Assembly: GCA_964578625.1 (NCBI GenBank)
Contig: CAZODQ010000022.1
Span: forward strand, 1-15,422
Direction of reading: 5' to 3'
Source: CAZBSE01 sp964578625
Lineage (GTDB): Bacteria; Actinomycetota; Humimicrobiia; Humimicrobiales; Humimicrobiaceae
Length of the DNA: 15,422 nt
The notes below the pieces were generated by a model. It was not told where the DNA came from. It saw only the letters and a list, made by a program, of their open reading frames with translations, and searched no databases. The translations under genes were made by a program, and so were the position numbers. How positions within the stretch are numbered: the stretch's first letter is position 1; the number at the start of each line of letters is the position of its first letter. This document shows, one piece after another, positions 1 through 7,300 of this stretch.

Positions 1-53
1 GTGAAGGCGGAAGGACCATAGGCGCCGGCAGTGTTACAAAGATAATTAAGTAG
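1..53 (+). CDS. tuf: Elongation factor Tu, 3' end only (first tuf copy)
   Basis: Only the last 16 complete codons and the stop (TAG, 51-53) are inside the window. Read from base 3 they give EGGRTIGAGSVTKIIK, which matches the conserved C-terminal end of EF-Tu (family pattern REGGRTVGAGVV...). EF-Tu is the GTPase that carries aminoacyl-tRNA to the ribosome, and this piece belongs to its third domain. A tuf gene upstream of rpmG/tRNA-Trp/secE is a common bacterial arrangement. A second tuf begins at 15389, so this genome has at least two copies. The identification rests on a short but very characteristic peptide. Confidence 0.9.
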   Translation, partial: EGGRTIGAGSVTKIIK

Positions 54-75
54 AAATTAAGAAGCACTTTTATTA

Positions 76-104
76 TTGACATCAAATAGATATAGTGTTA
101 ATTT
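76..104 (+). promoter_or_regulatory. Putative sigma-70 promoter for rpmG-tRNA-secE-nusG
   Basis: A perfect -35 box TTGACA (76-81) is followed after 17 bases by TAATTT (99-104), preceded by TG one base away (96-97), i.e. an extended -10. GTTAAT (97-102, 15-base spacer) is an alternative -10. No clear terminator separates it from the upstream tuf gene, so rpmG onward may also be read from upstream. The other promoters called at 4139 and 12245 share the TTGACA plus TG-extended pattern. Confidence 0.55.
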
Positions 105-151
105 ATTAGTTTGCATTTTCTATTAATGAAAATAATAACTGGTGAAAAATC

Positions 152-301
152 TTGAGGCAGATAATAATTCTTGCATGCACTGAATGTAAAAGAAGAAATT
201 ACAGTACATATAAAAATAAAAAAAATACGACTGATAGATTAGAATTAAAAAAGTATTGCAAATGGTGCAGAAAACACACCATTCATAAGGAGACACGGTA
301 G
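152..301 (+). CDS. rpmG: 50S ribosomal protein L33
   Basis: This 49-residue protein starts at TTG with a GGTG ribosome-binding element at 141-144. The sequence begins MRQIIILACTECKRRNYSTY and has the paired zinc-ribbon cysteines C9-x2-C12 and C36-x2-C39 (CTEC, CKWC), so it is the zinc-binding form of L33. Length and motifs are typical of this family, which sits near the E site of the large subunit. The gene lies in its usual place between tuf and tRNA-Trp/secE. Its stop codon TAG (299-301) overlaps the first two bases of the tRNA-Trp gene. It is short and has a non-ATG start, so automated callers may miss it. Confidence 0.93.
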   Translation: MRQIIILACTECKRRNYSTYKNKKNTTDRLELKKYCKWCRKHTIHKETR

Positions 302-376
302 GGCTGTAGCTCCAATTGGTAGAGCACCGGTCTCCAAAACCGGGTGTTGGGGGTTCGAGTCCCTCCAGCCCTGCCA
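300..376 (+). tRNA. trnW: tRNA-Trp (anticodon CCA), 3' CCA encoded
   Basis: A full cloverleaf can be drawn. The acceptor stem AGGGCTG (300-306) pairs with CAGCCCT (366-372). The D stem is GCTC/GAGC (309-312/322-325). The anticodon stem is CCGGT/ACCGG (327-331/339-343) with loop CTCCAAA and anticodon CCA at 334-336. The T stem is GGGGG/CCCTC (349-353/361-365, one G-T pair) around TTCGAGT. G373 is the discriminator expected for tRNA-Trp, and the terminal CCA (374-376) is encoded. Placement just before secE-nusG is widely conserved. The gene begins inside the rpmG stop codon. Confidence 0.97.
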
Positions 377-403
377 GCAATCAAGAAACAAAGGATTATT
401 TTA

Positions 404-718
404 ATGGCTAAAAGAAAAGTTTCAAGAAAATATAGAAAAAAGGCTATGATGGAAAGACAGATGCAGGAAAGAAAACTCCCGCCATCGCAGCCAAAGCAAA
501 AAACGGACTGGAAACAGTCTATAAAAAAGCTTCCTTCAAGAATTGCTAAGTTCTTAAAAGATGTCGTACGCGAACTGAAAAGAGTTACCTGGCCTACAAG
601 AAAAGCGCTTTTAAACTACACTATAGTGACTGTAGCTACTATTATTTTTTTTGCTATTATTTTAGGTGTTTTTGATTATGGCTTTATACAGATATTGGAT
701 TTAATAGCAAAATTTTAA
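404..718 (+). CDS. secE: Preprotein translocase subunit SecE
   Basis: SecE is the small essential membrane subunit that clamps SecY in the SecYEG export channel. The 104-residue protein carries the signature ELKRVTWPTR (57-66), which forms the amphipathic helix at the membrane surface. One hydrophobic segment follows at about 71-91, as in the single-span form of the family. The first ~45 residues are strongly basic and poorly conserved-looking, longer than in minimal ~60-residue SecE proteins. The ATG at 404 is chosen because AAAGGA (390-395) sits about eight bases upstream; the open frame runs further up, but only into the tRNA gene. nusG follows after 16 bases, the standard secE-nusG pair. 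Confidence 0.95.
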   Translation: MAKRKVSRKYRKKAMMERQMQERKLPPSQPKQKTDWKQSIKKLPSRIAKFLKDVVRELKRVTWPTRKALLNYTIVTVATIIFFAIILGVFDYGFIQILDLIAKF

Positions 719-734
719 TGTTTTGGTGATCTGA

Positions 735-1259
735 ATGAGACCTAGATGGTATGTAATAAATTCATATGCTGGATATGAAAATAAAATAAAAACTAACCTG
801 GAGCACAGGATAGAGTCAATGAATATGGGTAATAAGATTTTTGACATATATATTCCCAAAGAAGATGTTGTTGAAATCAAAAGCGGGAAGAAAGAAGTTT
901 CATCTAAAAGGGTGCTCCCGGGTTACCTGTTGGTAAAGATGAATCTTGATGATGATTCATGGTATGTGGTAAGAAATACTCCTGGAGTCACTGGCTTTGT
1001 GGGAAGAGAAGATAAACCAATTCCATTATCAGATCATGAAGTTAAAAAGATTATGAAAAGACAGGATACCGAGAAACCCAAACCTAAAACTGATTTTGAG
1101 ATCGGACAACCTGTAAAAGTTACTACAGGGCCATTTGCAAATTTTGACGGTACCATAAGCGAGATAAATCTGGATCAGGGGAAACTGAAAGTTCTAGTTT
1201 CTATATTTGGAAGACAGACTCCTGTTGAGCTGAATTTTAGTCAGGTATCGAAAATATAA
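735..1259 (+). CDS. nusG: Transcription termination/antitermination factor NusG
   Basis: NusG binds RNA polymerase through its N-terminal domain and contacts Rho or ribosomal protein S10 through its KOW domain. The 174-residue protein shows the NGN domain at about 3-115 (WYVINSYAGYENK at 5-17, LPGYLLVKM at 61-69, NTPGVTGFVG at 81-90), a linker, and the KOW domain at about 120-174 with GPFANFDGTISEI at 132-144. Length is normal. Residues N81-T82 match the NT pair that I recall from Bacillus subtilis NusG as contacting TTNTTT motifs in the non-template strand during programmed pausing; this suggests, but does not show, a pause-stimulating NusG. The start ATG has GGTGAT (725-730) upstream. Confidence 0.97.
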   Translation: MRPRWYVINSYAGYENKIKTNLEHRIESMNMGNKIFDIYIPKEDVVEIKSGKKEVSSKRVLPGYLLVKMNLDDDSWYVVRNTPGVTGFVGREDKPIPLSDHEVKKIMKRQDTEKPKPKTDFEIGQPVKVTTGPFANFDGTISEINLDQGKLKVLVSIFGRQTPVELNFSQVSKI

Positions 1260-1266
1260 GAAAAAA

Positions 1267-1294
1267 TTGAAATATTTCTGCAAGCATGTATAAT
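1267..1294 (+). promoter_or_regulatory. Putative sigma-70 promoter for rplK-rplA
   Basis: TTGAAA (1267-1272, five of six consensus bases) and a perfect TATAAT (1289-1294) are separated by 16 bases in the nusG-rplK spacer. Initiation would be expected near 1301, giving a leader of only about 20 bases before the rplK start at 1322. The position corresponds to the L11 promoter known in other bacteria. Confidence 0.65.
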
Positions 1295-1321
1295 ACGTTG
1301 TTATTTGATCAAAGGTAATTT

Positions 1322-1747
1322 ATGGCTAAGGAAGTTATAGCACAGATTAAATTACAGATTCCGGCGGGGCAGGCAAATCCTGCTCCTCCTGTGGGTCCTG
1401 CTCTCGGGCAGCACGGTGTTAATATAATGGAATTCTGTAAGGCCTTTAATGAAAAGACAGCAAAAGAACAGGGGATGATAATTCCTGTTATTTTGACTGT
1501 ATATAAAGACAGGAGTTTTAATTTCATAACTAAAACTCCACCGGCTGCAGTTCTTATTAAAAAAGCTTTAAATTTAGAAAAAGGGTCGGGCGAACCCAAC
1601 AGGGAGAAAGTTGGAGAAATTTCAAGGAAACAGATTGAAGAGATTGCGAAAATAAAATTAAAAGATTTAAATGCCAGGACATTAGAGCATGCTGTTAAAA
1701 TAATAGAAGGAACTGCTAAAAATATGGGAGTAAAAATAGGTCCATAG
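1322..1747 (+). CDS. rplK: 50S ribosomal protein L11
   Basis: L11 binds the GTPase-associated region of 23S rRNA at the base of the L7/L12 stalk and takes part in factor-dependent GTP hydrolysis and stringent-response sensing. At 141 residues the length is standard. The N-terminal domain has the proline-rich segment PAGQANPAPPVGPALGQHG (14-32), containing the prolines where thiostrepton resistance arises in other species; they appear wild type. The C-terminal RNA-binding domain covers about 75-141. The ATG is supported by AAAGGT at 1311-1316. The gene heads the rplKA unit directly downstream of a good promoter. Confidence 0.97.
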   Translation: MAKEVIAQIKLQIPAGQANPAPPVGPALGQHGVNIMEFCKAFNEKTAKEQGMIIPVILTVYKDRSFNFITKTPPAAVLIKKALNLEKGSGEPNREKVGEISRKQIEEIAKIKLKDLNARTLEHAVKIIEGTAKNMGVKIGP

Positions 1748-1812
1748 TTTAATTCTGTACCCGCAGTTGCTTCTGCTGCTGATATGAAGTATCGGAATAA
1801 AGGAAGGTAAGT

Positions 1813-2520
1813 TTGAAAAGAGGGAAGAAATATATATCAAAATTGGAAAATCTGGATAAGAATAGGCAGGCAGGACCGAAAGAGGCCATAAACTGGGTTA
1901 AAGAAAACCATTATGCTAATTTTAACGAATCTATAGATATAAGTATAAATCTGGGCATAGATCCTAAAAAAGCTGACCAGCTTGTAAGGGGAACAATAGT
2001 TCTACCTCATGGAACAGGAAAGGTTTCTAAAATACTGGTTTTTGCGCAGGGAGAGAAAGCCGAGGAAGCAAAGAAAGCAGGAGCAGATTATATAGGGGGA
2101 GAAGATCTTGTAGATAAGATAGGCAAAGGATGGCTGGATTTTGAAGTTTGCATTGCGGCACCGGATATGATGAAGCATATAAGTAAAGTTGCCAAGATTT
2201 TAGGTCCAAGGAAATTAATGCCAAACCCTAAATCCGGAACAGTCACCTTTGAGTTAAAAAAAGCCGTGGAGGATTCAAAAAGAGGAAAACTGGAATACAG
2301 GACAGACAAAAACGGTGTCATACACAGCACCATCGGCAGGGTATCTTTTGGTTTGAAAGAACTACTTAAAAATTATGAAGCTCTGGTAGATGCAGTTGTA
2401 AAGTCAAAGCCTGCTTCGGCTAAAGGTAAATATATAAAAAGTGTTTATGTTTCGTCAACAATGGGTCCAAGTGTAAAGATCGACCAGAGTAAAAGTATTG
2501 AGGCAGAAGAGGTTGCCTAA
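1813..2520 (+). CDS. rplA: 50S ribosomal protein L1
   Basis: L1 forms the mobile stalk at the ribosomal E site, binds 23S rRNA, and in many bacteria represses its own rplKA mRNA. The 235-residue protein has the family signature GPRKLMPNPKSGTVT at 131-145 and a final segment with STMGPSVKID. Length is typical. The start is TTG (1813), chosen because AGGAAGG (1801-1807) stands at proper distance and the translation MKRGKKYISK begins where L1 proteins normally begin. The 65-base spacer after rplK holds only a weak GCAG/CTGC hairpin, and I cannot identify an L1-binding site in it. Confidence 0.96.
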   Translation: MKRGKKYISKLENLDKNRQAGPKEAINWVKENHYANFNESIDISINLGIDPKKADQLVRGTIVLPHGTGKVSKILVFAQGEKAEEAKKAGADYIGGEDLVDKIGKGWLDFEVCIAAPDMMKHISKVAKILGPRKLMPNPKSGTVTFELKKAVEDSKRGKLEYRTDKNGVIHSTIGRVSFGLKELLKNYEALVDAVVKSKPASAKGKYIKSVYVSSTMGPSVKIDQSKSIEAEEVA

Positions 2521-2560
2521 GAAAGTAAAAATGAATTAGTATAAATATATTATATAGTGA

Positions 2561-2663
2561 CAGCCCAAGACAGTAGGTGTTATAAGTAACTTAATTCCCT
2601 ACCGAGGTTGATTTAAAAGATGATTAAGTCGGCCTTTAAAGTAATCTGGGTCGATTTTATTTT
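2561..2663 (+). promoter_or_regulatory. Ribosomal protein L10 leader (rplJL autoregulatory RNA)
   Basis: The rplA-rplJ spacer carries the hallmark of the L10 leader family: an AGACAGTAGGTG block (2569-2579) whose GTAGG (2573-2577) pairs with CCTAC (2598-2602), with CTTAATTCCCTACCGAGG (2590-2607) matching the conserved 3' half. A 12-pair stem follows, AGGTTGATTTAA (2605-2616) with TTAAGTCGGCCT (2624-2635), using several G-T pairs. In this family the L10-(L7/L12) complex binds the leader and lowers rplJL expression when the protein is in excess. The boundaries are approximate. Confidence 0.82.
2626..2663 (+). terminator. Candidate attenuator in the rplJ leader
   Basis: AAGTCGGCC (2626-2634) can pair with GGTCGATTT (2649-2657) in nine pairs, two of them G-T, around a 14-base loop. 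The 3' arm runs into TTTTATTTT (2655-2663), which makes an intrinsic terminator-like structure. The same 5' arm is also the 3' half of the 12-pair stem at 2605-2635, so the two structures exclude each other, as expected for transcription attenuation. The terminator lies 33 bases before the rplJ start. Confidence 0.6.
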
Positions 2664-2695
2664 GTGTATTTCTAATATAAAGTCAGGAGGTCGAT

Positions 2696-3223
2696 TTGGC
2701 CAGACAAGAAAAAATAAATGAAGTAAATGAACTAAGAGAGATATTTAAAAGCAACTGCGGACTTATTTTTACCGATCACAGCGGACTTAAAGCTGAAGAT
2801 GCTGTAAGAGTAAGAGATAAGCTGATAGAGATAAATTCCTATCTCAGAATAATAAAGAATACTCTTGCTATTATTGCTGCTAAAGATGTCTATAAGGATA
2901 TAAATATTGAGGAAATATTAAAAGGGCCCACCAGCATTATAGTAAGCAGTAAAGATATGATTTCAGCGGCTAAGGTAATAAGTGATTTTTCGAAAGATCT
3001 GGATGCTTTAAAAATAAAAGCGGGAATACTTGAAAACAGACTTTTAGATTCGGAAGAAATGGAAAGATTAGCCAAACTGCCCGGTAGAGAAGTACTTCTT
3101 GCTAATTTGATGATATCAATTAAGTCACCGATTGTTAAATTAATTAATATTCTGGATTCTCTAACAAGGAGTCTGGTATTTGTACTGGATGCCATTAGGG
3201 AAAAGAAGAAAAATGCCAATTAA
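2696..3223 (+). CDS. rplJ: 50S ribosomal protein L10
   Basis: L10 anchors the L7/L12 dimers to the ribosome and, together with them, is the usual autoregulator of this operon. The 175-residue protein begins MARQEKINEVNELREIFK, has DHSGL near residue 27 and the rRNA-binding segment RIIKNTLAIIAAKD (51-64), and ends in a long helical region (about 130-170) where L7/L12 dimers dock in family members. The start is TTG with a perfect AGGAGG (2685-2690) five bases upstream. The stop (3221-3223) touches the ribosome-binding site of rplL, so the two genes are probably translationally coupled. Confidence 0.96.
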   Translation: MARQEKINEVNELREIFKSNCGLIFTDHSGLKAEDAVRVRDKLIEINSYLRIIKNTLAIIAAKDVYKDINIEEILKGPTSIIVSSKDMISAAKVISDFSKDLDALKIKAGILENRLLDSEEMERLAKLPGREVLLANLMISIKSPIVKLINILDSLTRSLVFVLDAIREKKKNAN

Positions 3224-3233
3224 AGGAGGAACA

Positions 3234-4054
3234 ATGGCTGAGATAAAAAAAGAAAGTAACAGAACAGAGGAAAAAGAAAAGAAAAGTGATGAAGAGCAGA
3301 AAGTAAGTGGAACAAAAGAAGAGACAGCTAAAGTAACTGTAGAAAAGAAAGAAGAAGCTAAGCCAGCTGAAGAAAAGAAAGAAGAAGCTAAAGCAGTCGA
3401 AGAAAAGAAAGAAGAAATTAAAGCAAGTGAGCAAAAGAAAGAATCGGTAAAAGCAGTCGAAGAAAAGAAAGAAGAAGATAAGGTAAAAGAAAAAGTGAAA
3501 GCTGCACCTAAAAGTAAAGCAATTGAAGAGATCCTAAGAGCAATAGATAAGATGACAGTAATTGAACTTTCCGAGCTTGTTAAAGCCCTTGAAGNNNNNN
3601 NNNNNNNNNNNNNNNNNNNNNNNNNNNNNNNNNNNNNNNNNNNNNNNNNNNNNNNNNNNNNNNNNNNNNNNNNNNNNNNNNNNNNNNNNNNNNNGCAATA
3701 GATAAGATGACAGTAATTGAACTTTCCGAGCTTGTTAAAGCCCTTGAAGAGAAATTCAAGGTCAGTGCACAGGCAATACCATCATCAGCTGCTGCTGTCG
3801 GCGGAGAAGCTTCATCTAAGGGAGGAGCACCTGCTGAGGAAAAAACAGAGTTTGATGTTCAGTTGAAATCGGCTGGAGCGAAAAAAATACAGGTTATAAA
3901 AGTAGTTAGATCTTTAAGCAGTCTTGGTTTAAAAGAAGCCAAGGAGTTAGTTGATGAAGCACCAAGCGTAGTTAAAGAAAAAGTTTCGAAAGAAGAAGCG
4001 GAAAATATAAAGAAACAGCTGGAAGAAGCCGGTGCAGAGGTTGAAATAAAGTAA
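3234..4054 (+). CDS. rplL: 50S ribosomal protein L7/L12 with long charged N-terminal extension; interrupted by assembly gap
   Basis: L7/L12 forms the flexible stalk dimers that recruit EF-Tu, EF-G and other GTPases. The gene is split by 100 Ns (3595-3694), and the 55 bases on either side are identical (3540-3594 and 3695-3749). If Ns and one copy are removed, the frame is continuous and encodes 221 residues instead of the usual ~120-130. The normal protein is residues ~96-221: dimerisation domain (AIEEILRAIDKMTVIELSEL), hinge at about 127-152, and a C-terminal domain with EKTEFDVQL and LGLKEAKELV. Residues 1-95 are an added K/E-rich region with five decapeptide repeats. ATG 3234 is chosen because AAGGAGGA (3223-3230) precedes it ideally. 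The later ATGs (3552/3707) lie within the conserved domain and have no such site. Confidence 0.9.
3342..3491 (+). repeat. Five tandem 30-bp repeats inside rplL
   Basis: Five consecutive in-frame units encode the decapeptides EKKEEAKPAE, EKKEEAKAVE, EKKEEIKASE, QKKESVKAVE and EKKEEDKVKE (residues 37-86 of L7/L12). At DNA level the unit is close to GAAAAGAAAGAAGAAGCTAA plus ten further bases, so the coding strand is very purine-rich. The second and fourth units share AAAGCAGTCGAAGAAAAGAA across their ends, suggesting growth by duplication. Confidence 0.85.
3540..3749 (+). repeat. Identical 55-bp contig ends flanking the gap
   Basis: The 55 bases at 3540-3594 are repeated exactly at 3695-3749, on either side of the N run. 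Both copies encode AIDKMTVIELSELVKALE in the same position of the L7/L12 dimerisation domain. The simplest reading is that two contigs sharing a 55-base assembly overlap were scaffolded without being merged. A real tandem duplication hidden by the gap is possible but less likely. Confidence 0.85.
3595..3694. other. Assembly gap of exactly 100 N
   Basis: A run of exactly 100 Ns, the conventional placeholder for a gap of unknown length. Taken literally it would shift the rplL frame, because Ns plus one duplicate copy add 155 bases. The gap therefore should not be read as a frameshift or pseudogene. Confidence 0.98.
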
Positions 4055-4138
4055 TAACTGCAATAATGTCTATTGATGAATAGTTGGGAAGGATAATTTT
4101 TTAAAGATATATTTATTCAAGATGTAACAAGAAAGTAA

Positions 4139-4166
4139 TTGACAATTTATTTATATTTGATAAAAT
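4139..4166 (+). promoter_or_regulatory. Putative strong promoter for rpoBC
   Basis: In the 259-base spacer between rplL and rpoB, TTGACA (4139-4144) and TAAAAT (4161-4166) are 16 bases apart, with TG at 4158-4159 giving an extended -10. Initiation would be expected near 4173, about 140 bases before the rpoB start. It would let rpoBC be expressed independently of rplJL. Confidence 0.7.
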
Positions 4167-4196
4167 ATTAGTTTGCAAGTTTTTTCTGAGAATATT

Positions 4197-4247
4197 TACC
4201 AATGCTATTTTATATAGGTATTTGTCCTGTGCATTGGTATTTATTTT
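4197..4247 (+). terminator. Terminator-like hairpin in the rpoB leader (candidate attenuator)
   Basis: TACCAATGC (4197-4205) and GCATTGGTA (4231-4239) form a perfect nine-pair inverted repeat with a 25-base loop, followed at once by TTTATTTT (4240-4247). It lies downstream of the promoter at 4139 and upstream of the rpoB ribosome-binding site, so it would act on transcripts from both the internal promoter and rplJL read-through. The long loop makes termination efficiency uncertain; a protein-binding operator is the alternative. Confidence 0.5.
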
Positions 4248-4313
4248 AACTTAAACATATCACTTTTTACTGCTTTATTAAACTTGGAATATAAAGAAGA
4301 GGGGAACAAATTA

Positions 4314-7300
4314 ATGCAAAAAATCAAAAAAATCCAGAGGCAGAGTTTTGGCAAAATCACTAAAGTAATGAATATGCCGCACCTTCTGGATATACAGAGA
4401 AAGGCCTTCCAATGGTTTTTAGAAGAAGGACTTATGGAAGCTTTAAAGGATATTTCACCTATTGAAGATTTTACAGGCAATATGTCACTTGAGTTTATTA
4501 ACTATAGTTTTGATAATGTAAATTCGACTCCGGACGAATGCAAGATGCAGGATATGTCTTATAATGCCCCTTTAAAAGTCCTATCCAAATTTCTTAATAA
4601 GGAAACCGGTGAAATGAAAGAACAGGAAGTCTTTATGGGAGATTTTCCTATGATGACAGATAAGGGGACATTCATTATTAATGGGACAGAGAGAGTAGTG
4701 GTGTCTCAATTGGTCCGGTCTCCAGGAGTATATTTTGATACGGATATAGATAAAAAAACCGAGATAGACATATATATGTGTAAAGTTATACCTACAAGGG
4801 GTTCATGGATCGAGATTGAGACTGATAAAAAGAATATAGCATATGTAAGAATTGATAGAAGAAGAAAGTTTCTGCTTTCTGTTTTCTTAAAATCTGTAGG
4901 GTTCGGGAATAATAAAGAGCTGCTTGATCTTTTTGGGCCTTATGATAAAAAAGGCTGCATTAAAAGTACGCTGGAGAAGGATTTTACGGAGACCGAGGAG
5001 GAGGCATTGATAGAAATCTATAAGAAATTAAGGCCTGGAGAGCCGCCAACGGTTGAAAGTTCAAGGAATCTGATAAACTCCTTATTTTTTAATCCGAAAA
5101 GATATGATTTTGGAAAAGTAGGCAGATATAAAATGAACCAGAAACTGATAGATGAAACAGATAAGAATATCCTAAATAAGCTTAATGCAATTAATGCCAA
5201 GATTGGTATAGATACAAATGAGAAATATATCCTTAATTGCAAGGATATATTTCTGATAGTTAAATATTTAATTCAGCTGATGGGTGGTATAGGAGAGATA
5301 GATGATATTGATCACTTCGGCAACAGGAGGGTTCGAAATGTCGGAGAGCTTATTCAGAATCAGGTAAGAATTGGTCTTTCAAGAATGGAAAGGGTCGTAA
5401 AGGAAAGAATGACCACTCAAGAAGCTGGCATGATAACTCCTAAATCTCTGATAAATATCAGGCCTTTGGTTGCCAGTTTAAAAGAATTTTTTGGCAGCGG
5501 CCAGCTTTCCCAATTTTTAGATCAAACCAATCCTTTAAGTGAAATCACTCATAAGAGGAGACTTAGTGCTCTTGGACCCGGAGGGTTGAGCAGAGAGAGA
5601 GCAGGATTTGAAGTAAGAGATGTTCATCCTTCTCATTATGGAAGGATGTGCCCAATAGAAACACCTGAGGGTCCAAATATTGGATTAATAGGATCTCTGT
5701 CTACCTACGCGAGGTTAAATGAGTATGGATTTATAGAAACACCTTACAAAAAAGTCATTAACGGTAAATTGACTGAAAAGCTGGAATATCTGTCCGCAGA
5801 TAATGAGGAGAATTATATAATTGCCCAGGCAACCGCGAAAGTCAAAAAGAATGGGAAATTTGCAGAAGAAAGAGTCATGGCCCGTTTGGGTGATGAGATA
5901 GTCACTGTTGAACCGGGTATGGTAGATTATATGGATGTATCGCCAATGCAGATATTTAGTGCTGCTGCGTCACTCATACCATTCCTGGAACATGATGATG
6001 CAAACAGAGCATTAATGGGTTCTAATATGCAGCGACAGGCAGTACCGCTGATTGACCCCGAACCTCCGCTGGTCGGAACCGGTATGGAAAAAGAGGTTTC
6101 AAGAGACAGCGGAGTCCTGATTCTTGCCAGGGATGATGGGATAGTTGAAGAGGTATGTGCAGATCATATTAAGGTAAACTACAAAAGTGAAAAGGGTTAT
6201 GTCCATAATCTATACAAATTTAGGAGATCAAACCAGGGTACGTGTATAAATCAGAAACCTATTATAGAAGAAGGTGAAAAAGTTAAAAAAGGTCAGGTGA
6301 TTGCAGATGGTCCTGCAACCAGTTCGGGTGAGCTGGCATTGGGAAAAAACTTGAGGGTAACTTTTATGTCCTGGGAAGGATATAACTATGAAGATGCTAT
6401 TATAATATCGGAGAGATTGGTAAAAGAGGATATCCTGTCATCTATCCATGTTTCAAAACAAGAAGTAGAAGCAAGGATCACGAAGTTAGGAGCAGAAGAG
6501 ATAACAAGAGATATACCAAGTATAGGAGAAGAAGTTTTAAAAAACCTTGATGAACGTGGAATTATAAGGGTCGGCGCAGAGGTGAAACCCGGGGATATAT
6601 TAGTGGGTAAAATAACTCCAAAAGGCGAAACAGAGCTGACGGCTGAAGAAAAATTGTTAAGGGCAATTTTTGGTGAAAAAGCAAGGGAAGTAAGAGAGAG
6701 CTCTCTTAAAGTACCTCATGGTGAAGGTGGAAAAGTTGTAGATGTTCAGTTATTTTCCAGAAAAAGGGGACACGATCTTCCTCCAGGGGTAAACGAACTG
6801 GTAAGAGTATTTATTGCAGAAAAAAGAAAGATTTCTATTGGTGATAAACTTGCGGGCAGACATGGCAACAAAGGAGTTATATCAGTGATTCTTCCCGAAG
6901 AGGATATGCCCTACACTGAAGATGGCGAACCAATAGATATAATATTTAATCCTCTTGGAGTACCTTCCAGGATGAACGTGGGTCAGGTGCTGGAGGCTCA
7001 TCTCGGCTGGGCAGCCCATGAGGGCTGGAACAATAAAAAGGCAAATAATGGTGGAGATGGCCCTATTTATGTTTCAACGCCTATTTTTGAAGGTTTGAAA
7101 GAGGGAGATATAGTAAAGCTGTTAGAATCAGCCAATCTTCCACGGAGCGGGAAAACTGCTTTATACGACGGCAGGAGCGGAGAAAAATTATCCGATAATG
7201 TTACCATAGGCTATGTATATGTTATGAAATTACTGCATCTGGTTGATGATAAAATACATGCAAGATCTACCGGTCCATATTCTCTGGTTACCCAGCAGCC

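Noticed and set aside
2540..2551. TATAAATATATT as a promoter -10 upstream of the L10 leader
   Set aside because: No acceptable -35 lies at 15-19 bases upstream; the nearest candidate, TTGCCT, is about 21 bases away. The stretch may simply be A+T-rich.
3195..3434. Minus-strand Phe/Leu-rich open frame opposite the rplL repeats
   Set aside because: It is the complement of the GAA/AAG-rich repeat; the Phe/Leu composition follows from the purine-rich coding strand. The same holds for the minus-strand frame opposite the RpoB tail at 7379-7936.
3342..3491. 30-bp repeats as a CRISPR array
   Set aside because: The repeats are contiguous, without spacers, imperfect, and in frame within a ribosomal protein gene.
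3707..4054. A separate short L7/L12 gene starting at the ATG after the gap
   Set aside because: That ATG is an internal Met of the dimerisation domain (IDKMTVIEL), has no ribosome-binding site, and the same codon occurs before the gap. It is the continuation of the gene starting at 3234.
4070..4083. CTATT/AATAG hairpin after rplL as a terminator
   Set aside because: Only five pairs, one of them G-C, and the nearest T run is about 14 bases downstream.
4284..4313. Upstream TTG start for rpoB
   Set aside because: No ribosome-binding site precedes it, and the good GAGGGG site at 4299 fits ATG 4314.
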